20,394 nucleotides of DNA from Planctomycetota bacterium (GTDB taxonomy: Bacteria; Planctomycetota; UBA11346), in contig SLQH01000239.1 of assembly GCA_007131555.1 (NCBI GenBank), positions 1-20,394 of the forward strand. Reading direction: 5' to 3'. Positions 13,484-20,394 of this stretch are shown here, one piece after another (the stretch's first letter is position 1; each line of letters begins with the position of its first letter). The notes under the pieces are model-generated. The model was not told the DNA's origin, made no database searches, and saw only the letters and a list, made by a program, of their open reading frames with translations. Both the position numbers and the translations under genes were made by a program.

Positions 13484-14773
13484 TCAGCTCATCATGCGGA
13501 ACATCCGTGGCGGCTCAACGGCAAGGCCAGTCCGCTCAATCTCCCGAGCAGCAGCCAAAAAGTCGCCACCACGACATGGATGGGTGGTGACCTCTAGCGA
13601 GCACAAGCCATTGTGGTCGGGCTGGCTTTGATTGACCGACAAGATGCTGATGCCGCGATTGCTCAAACACGAACACAGGCTTGCCAAGACCCCAGTGCGA
13701 TCAGGAACCATGAAGCGGGCGTAGCTGGCTGTGATTTCGTCATCCTCATCCAAGACCGTCAGGGTATCAAGGTCCTTAAAGAAGCGAAAGCGCTGACAGG
13801 TTTCTTGATAACGTCCTGAGGCGATGTCGACAACGTCAGATAACACTGCGCTCGCAGTTGGCAGCGCGCCAGCACCTTGGCCGACCAGCAGGGTCGGCCC
13901 AGCGTTACAGGCATCTATGCGCACGCCGTTGTAGTTTTCCGAAACGCTGGCGAGGGGAAAGTTGTTGGGGACCAAGGTGGGTGCCACGCGCAGTTCAATG
14001 CCGTCCTCTCGCTTGCAGGCAACAGCCAGCAATTTGATGCGGCAGCCCATGCGGGCTGCGGATGCGATGTCATCAGCAGTGACCTTTTCAATGCCTTCGA
14101 TGCTGATGTGATGCATGTCAACCTTGGCCAAGAAGGCAATGCGGGCCAGGATCGCCAGTTTGTGGGCGCTGTCATGGCCGTTGACGTCCAGGGTCGGATC
14201 GGCCTCAGCATAGCCCAGTTCCTGAGCCTGGGCCAAGGCCTCATGATAATCGCTGCCCTGTACTTCCATCTGGGTCAGAATGAAATTGCTGGTGCCGTTG
14301 AGAATGGCATGGATGGAATCGATTTCATTGGCCACCAGGCCGTCACGCAATGAGGCAATGATAGGCACCCCGCCAGCAACAGCTGCCTCAAATGCGATAG
14401 AGACGCCGTGTTTGTTAGCGACTGAATACAAATTGTGACCATGTTCTGCCAGCAGCGCCTTGTTGGCCGTCACCACATGCTTGCCGGCGGTCAGAGACGA
14501 CACCATCAGGTCGAGGGCGATAGTCGTGCCCGGCACTAGGTGGATCACCACTTTGATGTCAGGATCATTGTTGATGTCGTCAATATCGGTGCTGAGTTGG
14601 GCTGACACCTGCTGCGGGCGGGGCCGGCTCAGATCATTGTCGACGATGGTCTTGACCACCAGACGCGATCCGCAGCGTTGGCTGAGCAGTTCTCCATTGT
14701 TGGCGAGGACGTCCAATACACCTCCGCCAACCACACCCCAGCCGACCAGGCCAATGGCAAATTCTTCCTGCAT
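13484..14773 (-). CDS. hom: Homoserine dehydrogenase
   Basis: This is a 429-residue enzyme reducing aspartate semialdehyde to homoserine in the threonine/methionine branch, using NAD(P)H in the cytoplasm. The Rossmann motif GLVGWGVVGGGV is at the N-terminus. The signature around 190-210 (YAEADPTLDVNGHDSAHK) supplies the predicted catalytic pair Asp201 and Lys205. A C-terminal ACT domain (about 345-429, RFMVPDRTGVLASL) is the usual site of allosteric control by threonine. Length and domain order are standard for the monofunctional Gram-positive/cyanobacterial-type enzyme. The ATG at 14773 is preceded by AAGGAG at 8 bases; the frame opens further, to 14941, but without support. No other threonine-pathway gene is adjacent. 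The gene ends 3 bp before parS site 2. Confidence 0.95.
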   Translation of the reverse strand: MQEEFAIGLVGWGVVGGGVLDVLANNGELLSQRCGSRLVVKTIVDNDLSRPRPQQVSAQLSTDIDDINNDPDIKVVIHLVPGTTIALDLMVSSLTAGKHVVTANKALLAEHGHNLYSVANKHGVSIAFEAAVAGGVPIIASLRDGLVANEIDSIHAILNGTSNFILTQMEVQGSDYHEALAQAQELGYAEADPTLDVNGHDSAHKLAILARIAFLAKVDMHHISIEGIEKVTADDIASAARMGCRIKLLAVACKREDGIELRVAPTLVPNNFPLASVSENYNGVRIDACNAGPTLLVGQGAGALPTASAVLSDVVDIASGRYQETCQRFRFFKDLDTLTVLDEDDEITASYARFMVPDRTGVLASLCSCLSNRGISILSVNQSQPDHNGLCSLEVTTHPCRGGDFLAAAREIERTGLAVEPPRMFRMMS

Positions 14774-15107
14774 GTCGAACGCTCCTTGCTGACCCTGTGG
14801 TGACTGGCCTCGTGGCCTCGTAGGAGGCGCTACGATGAAGGCAGATACCAACAAGACAAGAGAGGGATCAAGCAAGTTGTCCGAGATGGCGACCGAATAC
14901 GGCCAGGAGTCTGTGTGGGACGCGCAGGCGATCCCCGGCACCGTGGCACGCGACGTATGGTGGGCATTGTCAGCACCATGAGGGGCCTGCGTCCGTTGCC
15001 GCGACAGGTCCGTCTGCTTGCCATTGCTGAGGAAGTGCTTTGAATGGATGTCAGCCAGTCACTGAGAGACCCCTGGGGCCGGACCCCACCGTACAAGGAG
15101 AGCCGTG
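14774..15107. other. Divergent intergenic region between hom and the ABC importer operon
   Basis: This 334-bp stretch separates hom (-) from the sugar importer (+). It holds both ribosome-binding sites, a possible 48-codon ORF (14835-14981) and, overlapping its stop as ATGA, an even weaker 21-codon ORF (14978-15043). Near the importer start, GGGG (15075-15078) and CCCC (15084-15087) form a short inverted repeat. I found no convincing promoter hexamers or named operator, although promoters for both directions should lie here. Confidence 0.5.
14835..14981 (+). CDS. Possible small protein (48 residues), unknown function
   Basis: The ATG is preceded by a full AGGAGG (14822-14827) at 7 bases, a stronger ribosome-binding site than those of several larger genes here. 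The product starts MKADTNKTREGSSK and ends VWWALSAP. It is hydrophilic with no signal peptide or membrane span. It lies divergently from hom and upstream of the sugar importer, so it could be a short regulatory or leader ORF, a remnant, or chance. I do not recognise it. Within it, 14905-14914 happens to match the AGGAGTCTGT core of element B ends. Confidence 0.35.
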   Translation: MKADTNKTREGSSKLSEMATEYGQESVWDAQAIPGTVARDVWWALSAP

Positions 15108-16355
15108 ATGCGCTGGATCGTGATGGTGCTGTCAGCACTGCTGCTGGTGGCCTGTATTGGCCCCGGTGATGACGATGAACTGCTGGTCTGGTTCCATACC
15201 GGCAAGCCGAGCGAACGGGCGGCCATGGAGGCCATGGTGGCAGATTACAACGCCAGTGATCCGCCGCGGCAGGTGCGACTGGTCTGCATTCCCGAGCAGG
15301 GCTACCATGATCGCATCGAGACTGCCGCCCAGGCTGGGCGCCTGCCTGATGTCCTGGATTTCGATGGCCCCTATCTGGCCAGTCTGGCCTGGAAGGGCAT
15401 CCTCCAGCCGATCCCTGATCATCAGGAGCTGGTCGACAATCTGCTGCCATCCCTGGTCGCTCAGGGGACTTGGCGTGATCAGGTCTACGGCCTGGGGCAG
15501 TTCGACTCCGGCCTGGGGCTGTATGCCCGCCGTTCAGCCCTGACCGCGATCGGGGCGCGGATCCCTGACGGGGTGGCCGATGCCTGGAGTGTTGATGAGT
15601 TTGAGGAGATCCTGCGCGGCCTGGCCGAACGCGGCGAGCGCCAAGTGCTGGATCTCAAGCTCAACTACGGTGGTGAATGGTTCACCTACGCCTTCAGCCC
15701 CATCATCCAGTCAGCCGGTGCCGATCTGGTCTCACGCGCCACCCCGGTGGCCGCCGTCGGCACCCTGGATGCTCCTCAGGCCGTCGCGGCAATGAGCCGC
15801 CTGCAGTCATGGATTGCCGAGGGCTACGTCCACCCCAATGCTGATGACAACGCCTTCATCAGCGGCGCAGCCCTGCTCAGCTGGTGTGGGCATTGGGTCT
15901 ACGAGGACTACGCCCGCGCCCATGGCGACGATCTGGTGGTCCTGCCCCTGCCGGATTTCGGGACCGGCTCGCGGACCGGCATGGGCTCATGGTGTTGGGG
16001 CATCACGCGCTCCTGTCGCGATGTCGACGCCGCCCGTCATTTCCTGACCTACATCCTGGGTGATGACCGGATCCTGGCCATGACCGCTGCCAATGCCGCC
16101 GTCCCGGCCACCGCCACCGCAGCGGCGCAATCATCGCTCCATGGTCCTGATGGTCCGCTGGCCCTGTTCACCGCCCAGTTGTCCGAGGCTGCTGTGCCGC
16201 GACCGGTCAGCCCGGCCTATCCGGTCATCACCCAGGTCTTCCAGGATGCCTTCGCGCGGATTCGGCGCGGTGAGGATGTGGCCGAGGTCCTGGCCGAGGC
16301 GGCGGTCGAGATTGATCGCGAGGTGGCCGACAACCAGGGCTATCCCTCGCCGTGA
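15108..16355 (+). CDS. Sugar ABC transporter substrate-binding lipoprotein (family 1)
   Basis: From the ATG this encodes 415 residues. A short signal peptide ends in the lipobox LVAC, with Cys16 as the lipidated residue, so the mature protein is membrane-anchored outside the cytoplasm. The body starts ELLVWFHTGKPSERAAMEAM and continues with an extracellular solute-binding family 1 fold (MalE/UgpB-like). It captures a sugar or oligosaccharide for the two permeases that follow. AAGGAG lies 7 bases before this ATG and 4 before an in-frame GTG at 15105, so ATG is preferred. The stop overlaps the first permease start as GTGA. The genomic context suggests oligosaccharides released by the downstream secreted hydrolase, but the ligand cannot be deduced. 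Confidence 0.92.
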   Translation: MRWIVMVLSALLLVACIGPGDDDELLVWFHTGKPSERAAMEAMVADYNASDPPRQVRLVCIPEQGYHDRIETAAQAGRLPDVLDFDGPYLASLAWKGILQPIPDHQELVDNLLPSLVAQGTWRDQVYGLGQFDSGLGLYARRSALTAIGARIPDGVADAWSVDEFEEILRGLAERGERQVLDLKLNYGGEWFTYAFSPIIQSAGADLVSRATPVAAVGTLDAPQAVAAMSRLQSWIAEGYVHPNADDNAFISGAALLSWCGHWVYEDYARAHGDDLVVLPLPDFGTGSRTGMGSWCWGITRSCRDVDAARHFLTYILGDDRILAMTAANAAVPATATAAAQSSLHGPDGPLALFTAQLSEAAVPRPVSPAYPVITQVFQDAFARIRRGEDVAEVLAEAAVEIDREVADNQGYPSP

Positions 16356-17272
16356 GTCGCCGGCTGGCCGATAGCCATCGCTCTGGCTGGGCGCTCAGCG
16401 CTCCGGCGATCGCCGGTCTGCTGCTGTTCGTGGCCCTGCCCTTTGTTATCGCCGTGGTCCTGTCATTTACAAACTACCGGCTTAATAATCCTTTGCCGAC
16501 ACGCTGGGTCGGGCTTGAGCACTACCGTGCATTGCTGGGCGGTGACCAGCGTTTTGTGCGGGCCCTGATCAATGTCGCCCTGTTTGCAATCATCGTGGTG
16601 CCGCTGCAGACCGCCCTGGCCCTGATGCTGGCGATGGCCCTCAACCGCCAGTGCCGGGGCATTGCTTTTGTGCGCTCAGCCTTCTTCATCCCTGTGGTCT
16701 ATCCCATGGCCCTGGTGGCGGTGGTCTGGCAGCTGCTCTACGCCCCCGGCCCGGACGGTGCGGTCAATGCCTTGATCGAGCGTTTCAGCGCCGGGTCGTG
16801 GAGCGCTGCGCCCGGCTGGTCGGTGTTGGATGGACGGTGGACCGCCCTGCCGGCGATCATCGCCCTGTCGATCTGGCAGGGGGTCGGCTTCCAGACCGTG
16901 ATCCTGCTGGCCGGTCTCCAGGCGGTGCCGACCAGCCTGTATGAGGCGGCCGCCATCGACGGGGCCGGCGCCTGGCAGCGCTTTCGCAACGTGACCCTGC
17001 CCGGAATGTGGGGGCCATTGAGCTTCACCATGATCCTGACCGCCATCCTGGCCCTGCGCCTCTTCGACCAGGTCCGCATCCTGACCCCGGACGGGGGACC
17101 GGGCCTGGCCACGACCACGGTGATGCTGGAGACCGTGCGCAGCGCTTCAGCTGCCGGGGGCTACCGCATCGGGCGGGCTTCGGCCATGGCCGTGATCTTC
17201 TTTGTGCTGGTGATCCTGGTGGGGCTCATTCCCAGCCTGCTGCGCCAATGGCAGCTCAGGAGGGGGGCATGA
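16352..17272 (+). CDS. Sugar ABC transporter permease (MalF/UgpA type)
   Basis: This 306-residue integral membrane protein has about six spans. The EAA loop, YEAAAIDGAGAWQRFRNVTLPG (from residue 197), contacts the ATPase and is diagnostic of binding-protein-dependent permeases. It starts with GTG inside the stop of the binding-protein gene (4-bp overlap) and ends in an ATGA overlap with the second permease, so the three genes are translationally coupled. It would form half of the inner-membrane channel. No ATPase gene is in the window; many sugar importers of this class borrow a shared MsiK/UgpC-type ATPase encoded elsewhere. Confidence 0.94.
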   Translation: MSRRLADSHRSGWALSAPAIAGLLLFVALPFVIAVVLSFTNYRLNNPLPTRWVGLEHYRALLGGDQRFVRALINVALFAIIVVPLQTALALMLAMALNRQCRGIAFVRSAFFIPVVYPMALVAVVWQLLYAPGPDGAVNALIERFSAGSWSAAPGWSVLDGRWTALPAIIALSIWQGVGFQTVILLAGLQAVPTSLYEAAAIDGAGAWQRFRNVTLPGMWGPLSFTMILTAILALRLFDQVRILTPDGGPGLATTTVMLETVRSASAAGGYRIGRASAMAVIFFVLVILVGLIPSLLRQWQLRRGA

Positions 17273-18111
17273 TCAGACCGGCACAACTGCGCCGCCTCAC
17301 CGGGCATCTGCTGCTGGTGCTGGCAGCCGTGCTCTTCGTCAGCCCCATCCTGTTCATGATCGCGGCAGGCTTCACCCCCGATGACCAGGTTCTGCCGGCG
17401 GCATCGCGGGGCTGGCCGGCGGCCCTCCTGCCGGTCGAGCCCAGTCTCCAGAACTACCGGGACGTCTTCGCCCGCATGGACTTCCTGCGTTTCATGGTCA
17501 ATTCCCTGATCATCGTCAGCACCACGGTGGTGGCCGGTCTGGCCATCAACAGCATGGCCGGCTTTGCCCTGGCGCGTCTGAGCTGGGCCGGTCGGCGGGC
17601 CATCCTGGTCACGGTGGTGGCCCTGATGGTGATCCCCTTCGAGGCCATCGCCGTGCCCCTGTTCTTCATCGCCGTATCGGCTGGCCAGATCGATACCTAC
17701 GCTGTGCAGATCGTGCCCTTCATCGCCAATCCCTTCAGCATCTATCTGTTCTACACCTTCTTCCGCGACCTGCCGCGTGAGATCGACGAGGCCGCCCTGC
17801 TTGATGGTGCCGGGCCCTGGCGTCTGTACTGGGATCTGGCCGTGCCCCTGGCCAGACCGGCCTTTGCATCAGTGACCATCCTCACCTTTCTGATGTATTG
17901 GGGCGCCTATCTGTGGCCGCTGATGGTCACCACCGGGCCGGAGGTCCGCCCCTTGCCGGTGGCGATCGGCGAGTTTCCCAACGAGCAGCCCGTGCAATGG
18001 GGCGATATCATGGCTTTCGCCACCTTGATGATCCTGCCGGTGATGACGGTCTTCCTGGTCTTGCAGCGATGGTTCGTGCGTGGTTTGGCAGCCACCGGAG
18101 TCAAGGGCTGA
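17269..18111 (+). CDS. Sugar ABC transporter permease (MalG/UgpE type)
   Basis: This 280-residue protein has six predicted membrane spans and the EAA loop EIDEAALLDGAGPWRLYW (Glu174 onward). It is the second half of the importer channel. The ATG at 17269 overlaps the preceding stop as ATGA and has AGGAGG a few bases upstream; the same frame is open back to 17008, but inside the first permease gene. It is followed after 72 bp by the secreted glycosidase-like gene on the same strand with no obvious terminator, so they may share a transcript. Confidence 0.95.
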   Translation: MIRPAQLRRLTGHLLLVLAAVLFVSPILFMIAAGFTPDDQVLPAASRGWPAALLPVEPSLQNYRDVFARMDFLRFMVNSLIIVSTTVVAGLAINSMAGFALARLSWAGRRAILVTVVALMVIPFEAIAVPLFFIAVSAGQIDTYAVQIVPFIANPFSIYLFYTFFRDLPREIDEAALLDGAGPWRLYWDLAVPLARPAFASVTILTFLMYWGAYLWPLMVTTGPEVRPLPVAIGEFPNEQPVQWGDIMAFATLMILPVMTVFLVLQRWFVRGLAATGVKG

Positions 18112-18183
18112 GGACTTGCGGTCAACACCAACGGCCTATTGGCTGTATACATCCTTCAGCCCTGTTGTCATGAGGAGCACAGT

Positions 18184-20394
18184 ATGTTTCGATTGAGTCT
18201 CCTGCCGCTCATGGTGTTGGTCACGACTGTGGCGACAGGCGCAGATCAGCCCGTTCGTCTGCTCGAATTGCGGGACCATGTGCTCGATCTGAGCGAAGAC
18301 AACATGGAATTGCGCCTGCGTTTTGTTGGCGTGACCAGTGGCGGCAATGTCCAGATGACCCTCAGTCGGGGCCATGGCGCGTGGCAGGCCGGCACTGCGC
18401 GGACACCGGGCTTCAACCAGGCGACCCATCACTGCGACAGCAGCGATCTGACGGTGGTCGATGGTCGCATCCAGGGGCCGCTGCGGATCACCATTCGCCC
18501 GGATCGCTGGGTGCCGACTGATGGCGAGGAACGGGAGGTGGTCTGCACCCTCGACCTGCAACTCGATACCGCTACTGACGATCCTCAGCGCTGGCGGGTC
18601 GCTGGCAGCGCCACTGGCACCCTCATCAATCCAGACGGCAGTGCCGGGGAGGCCTACGAGGCCACTGTCGAGGGCGAGGTGGTTCGGCCGGTGGCAGCTG
18701 ACGCCTTCAATCGTGGCAGTTGGGATGATGGTTTGCGCCTGGCATTCGACATGGGCAGCCAGCGCCGCAACTGGAACCATCATCGCATGGCCCGACTGGC
18801 CTTCTCAGAGCCGCGAGACTGGAGTTCCTACGCCGGTCTGCGGGTGCGGGTACGCAGTGATGCCCCCCGCTATGATGCCGCCGTGACCATCTGGTTGCAG
18901 GAAGATGACGGCTGCTGGTACTATCTCCAGAACGCCGTCCCTCTGATCGACGAGAACAATGTTGCAGAGCTCCGTTTTGAGGATTTCACCGAAGCCGAAT
19001 GGGTCTCGCCCGGGCCCCATGTCGACGAGAATTTCCGTCTTGATCGTGATCGCATTCGCGAGTTCGGCATAGGCGTGGTCAACCCTCTGGGGGTTGGTCC
19101 GGTGAGCTTTGTCCTGGAGTCTGTCGAAGGACTGCCGGCCACCGCCCAGCCGGAGCCGGCCCAGCTGGTGGTCAGCGGCCAGACCATGACCGTCAATCAT
19201 GTCGAGATGGTCCCAGTGGGCCTGTTTGGTGGGTATCACCCCTTCCTGCCTGAGCGTTTCCGCCCGGGCACCCAGCGGGCCTACCACACCTTGCCTCGTG
19301 GTGGCCCGACCAAGCCCCAGATGGGCGAGGCCTTCATCATCGACATGTGGGGTGACCGCACCCAGCCCGCGCCCCTGCTGACCAATCGCAACTGGCGTCA
19401 GCAACTGATTGATGCCTCCACCGATTATGCCACCAGAGCCAAGGAGGCCCCAGAGCAGCATGTCCTGGAGTTCTGGAACGAGCCCTATCTCAACTGGGCC
19501 CGCGGCAGGCTGCATTACAATCCCCGCCATTTCGACCAGACCAAGGCGGTTGATGGTGGCGAGGTGTTCTCGATCAATGCTGACATGGTCATCCCTCATT
19601 TCCGCTGGCGGGCCAAGGTCGAACTTCGGGCCCAGAATGCCGAGGGGCAGGTTGTCGACCGCATCTCGGTGCCTGACGGCGCAGCTGTCGGGGATACCTT
19701 CCAAGCCACCGTCCAGGTGCGCCGCACCATTGACGGCCGGCGCCAGCGGGTCGATGAGGAGCAGACCTTCACGGTGGTCGAGCACACCTCCTGGGAGGTC
19801 TACGACGAGAGCCAGTTCACCTACTGGTCCGGGCGCGGCAACGGCTTCATCTACGACCGCATGGCCGAAGTGGTCTGCCAGACCATCCATGCCATCAGTC
19901 CTGAGACCCCGATCATCGTTGGCTGGGGCTTCCGCTGGAGTGAGGACCACTGGGCGGCCTGGGACATGCTCTACAAGCCCACCATCGACGCCACCATCGA
20001 GTGGATCCATGGTGTCCACGAACATCACTACCAGGGTGATGTCTCGGCCATGCACGGCACCTATGAGGTGCTCACCGCCTACGGTATGGCGGCTCATGAC
20101 AAGTGGCTGTACAGCTACAACACCGAGACCAACGATCTCCTTGATGTCCCGGCCCGTGGCCACGTCGACACCCCGGAGAAGGCGGCCCGAGCCACCCATT
20201 ATCGCCGCCTGAACTACAACATGCGCGACATCCTCTACGGTGTCTACCAGACCCCGGACAAGTATCGCAGCCGTACCGTCATCCATCTTGACCATACCCC
20301 CAAGGCCACCGAGATCGCCTACGGCCTGATGAGCGACCTGCGCGGCCGCCTGGTGGCCACCACCAGCGACGATGAAGAGGTCTGGGTGATGGCC
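18184..20394 (+). CDS. Secreted protein resembling clan GH-A glycoside hydrolases (partial, runs off window)
   Basis: The frame stays open from the ATG to the window edge: 737 codons, 3' end missing. GAGGAG lies 6-7 bases upstream. A signal peptide (about 1-20, ending near ATGADQ) exports it. Residues 25-170 are beta-rich and unrecognised. Residues 175-320 (FNRGSWDDGLRLAFDMGSQ onward) look like a jelly-roll carbohydrate-binding module. The catalytic region follows: EFWNEPYLNW (Glu433) resembles the Asn-Glu acid/base of clan GH-A barrels, HEHHYQGD lies near the expected late strand, and YNTETND (Glu648) is a candidate nucleophile 215 residues on. Its position after an oligosaccharide importer suggests it releases that importer's substrate. 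I cannot assign a GH family; GH39- or agarase-like enzymes are possibilities. Confidence 0.75.
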   Translation, partial: MFRLSLLPLMVLVTTVATGADQPVRLLELRDHVLDLSEDNMELRLRFVGVTSGGNVQMTLSRGHGAWQAGTARTPGFNQATHHCDSSDLTVVDGRIQGPLRITIRPDRWVPTDGEEREVVCTLDLQLDTATDDPQRWRVAGSATGTLINPDGSAGEAYEATVEGEVVRPVAADAFNRGSWDDGLRLAFDMGSQRRNWNHHRMARLAFSEPRDWSSYAGLRVRVRSDAPRYDAAVTIWLQEDDGCWYYLQNAVPLIDENNVAELRFEDFTEAEWVSPGPHVDENFRLDRDRIREFGIGVVNPLGVGPVSFVLESVEGLPATAQPEPAQLVVSGQTMTVNHVEMVPVGLFGGYHPFLPERFRPGTQRAYHTLPRGGPTKPQMGEAFIIDMWGDRTQPAPLLTNRNWRQQLIDASTDYATRAKEAPEQHVLEFWNEPYLNWARGRLHYNPRHFDQTKAVDGGEVFSINADMVIPHFRWRAKVELRAQNAEGQVVDRISVPDGAAVGDTFQATVQVRRTIDGRRQRVDEEQTFTVVEHTSWEVYDESQFTYWSGRGNGFIYDRMAEVVCQTIHAISPETPIIVGWGFRWSEDHWAAWDMLYKPTIDATIEWIHGVHEHHYQGDVSAMHGTYEVLTAYGMAAHDKWLYSYNTETNDLLDVPARGHVDTPEKAARATHYRRLNYNMRDILYGVYQTPDKYRSRTVIHLDHTPKATEIAYGLMSDLRGRLVATTSDDEEVWVMA

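Noticed and set aside
14901..14930. AGGAGTCTGT at 14905-14914 as a fourth element B end
   Set aside because: Only a 10-base core matches exactly, the bases around it diverge, and no inverted partner lies nearby. It could be a relic but is not distinguishable from chance.
14830..15450. A 206-codon minus-strand frame spanning the hom/importer gap
   Set aside because: It overlaps the binding-protein gene antisense and the hom upstream region; its translation is Arg/Pro/Ser-rich with no motif.
18805..20295. A 496-codon open frame on the minus strand
   Set aside because: It lies wholly inside the secreted GH-like gene, which has a signal peptide, ribosome-binding site and catalytic motifs. The antisense product is low-complexity and Val/Gly/Asp-rich, as expected of a codon-bias shadow in GC-rich DNA.

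Overview
The window is GC-rich, gene-dense bacterial DNA with Shine-Dalgarno-led genes and several 4-bp stop/start overlaps. It contains a chromosomal parA-parB pair with two parS sites, so it probably lies near a replication origin. A lipoprotein-anchored sugar ABC importer, secreted polysaccharide-degrading enzymes, two GH94 phosphorylases and ion antiporters fused to PTS EIIA domains suggest a carbohydrate-degrading, Gram-negative-type bacterium. The PVC group (Planctomycetota/Lentisphaerota/Kiritimatiellota) is my best guess, at low confidence and from gene content only.

Layout. 44-2518 (+): a GH94 glycoside phosphorylase, convergent with and overlapping a small membrane-protein gene (2496-2795, -). 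2978-5716 and 6183-8906 (both -): two paralogous CPA2-type cation/proton antiporters. Each has a signal-peptide-like N-terminus, an unidentified middle domain and two tandem EIIA (PtsN-like) domains, all four with an intact phospho-accepting His. 9145-13259 (-): a second GH94-family enzyme, parB and parA, tightly packed in the transcription order parA-parB-GH94. 13484-14773 (-): homoserine dehydrogenase. 15108-18111 (+): a sugar ABC importer (lipoprotein binding protein plus two permeases, overlapping by 4 bp) without its ATPase. 18184 to the window end (+): a secreted protein resembling clan GH-A glycosidases, cut by the window edge.

The least expected content is in the gaps. Two families of short non-coding repeats occupy them. 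Element A (about 146-155 bp, two copies) is a long imperfect palindrome whose pairing is kept between copies although bases differ. Element B (171 bp complete; a 68-bp short form; one interrupted copy) has terminal inverted repeats beginning CCTAGGAG. One A copy lies inside a B copy, flanked by a 4-bp direct repeat GTAA; removing A plus one GTAA restores a B end matching the complete B copy at 39 of 41 positions. B copies lie at or just beyond gene 3' ends: one supplies the stop codon of antiporter 2 and another lies between the two parS sites. The elements therefore look like small non-autonomous mobile or structured-RNA repeats.

Functionally, the secreted GH-like protein and ABC importer would release and import oligosaccharides, and the GH94 enzymes would phosphorolyse beta-linked sugars inside the cell. 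The antiporters could tie cation/pH homeostasis to a PTS phosphorelay. These links are inferred from family knowledge; no substrate can be read from the sequence.
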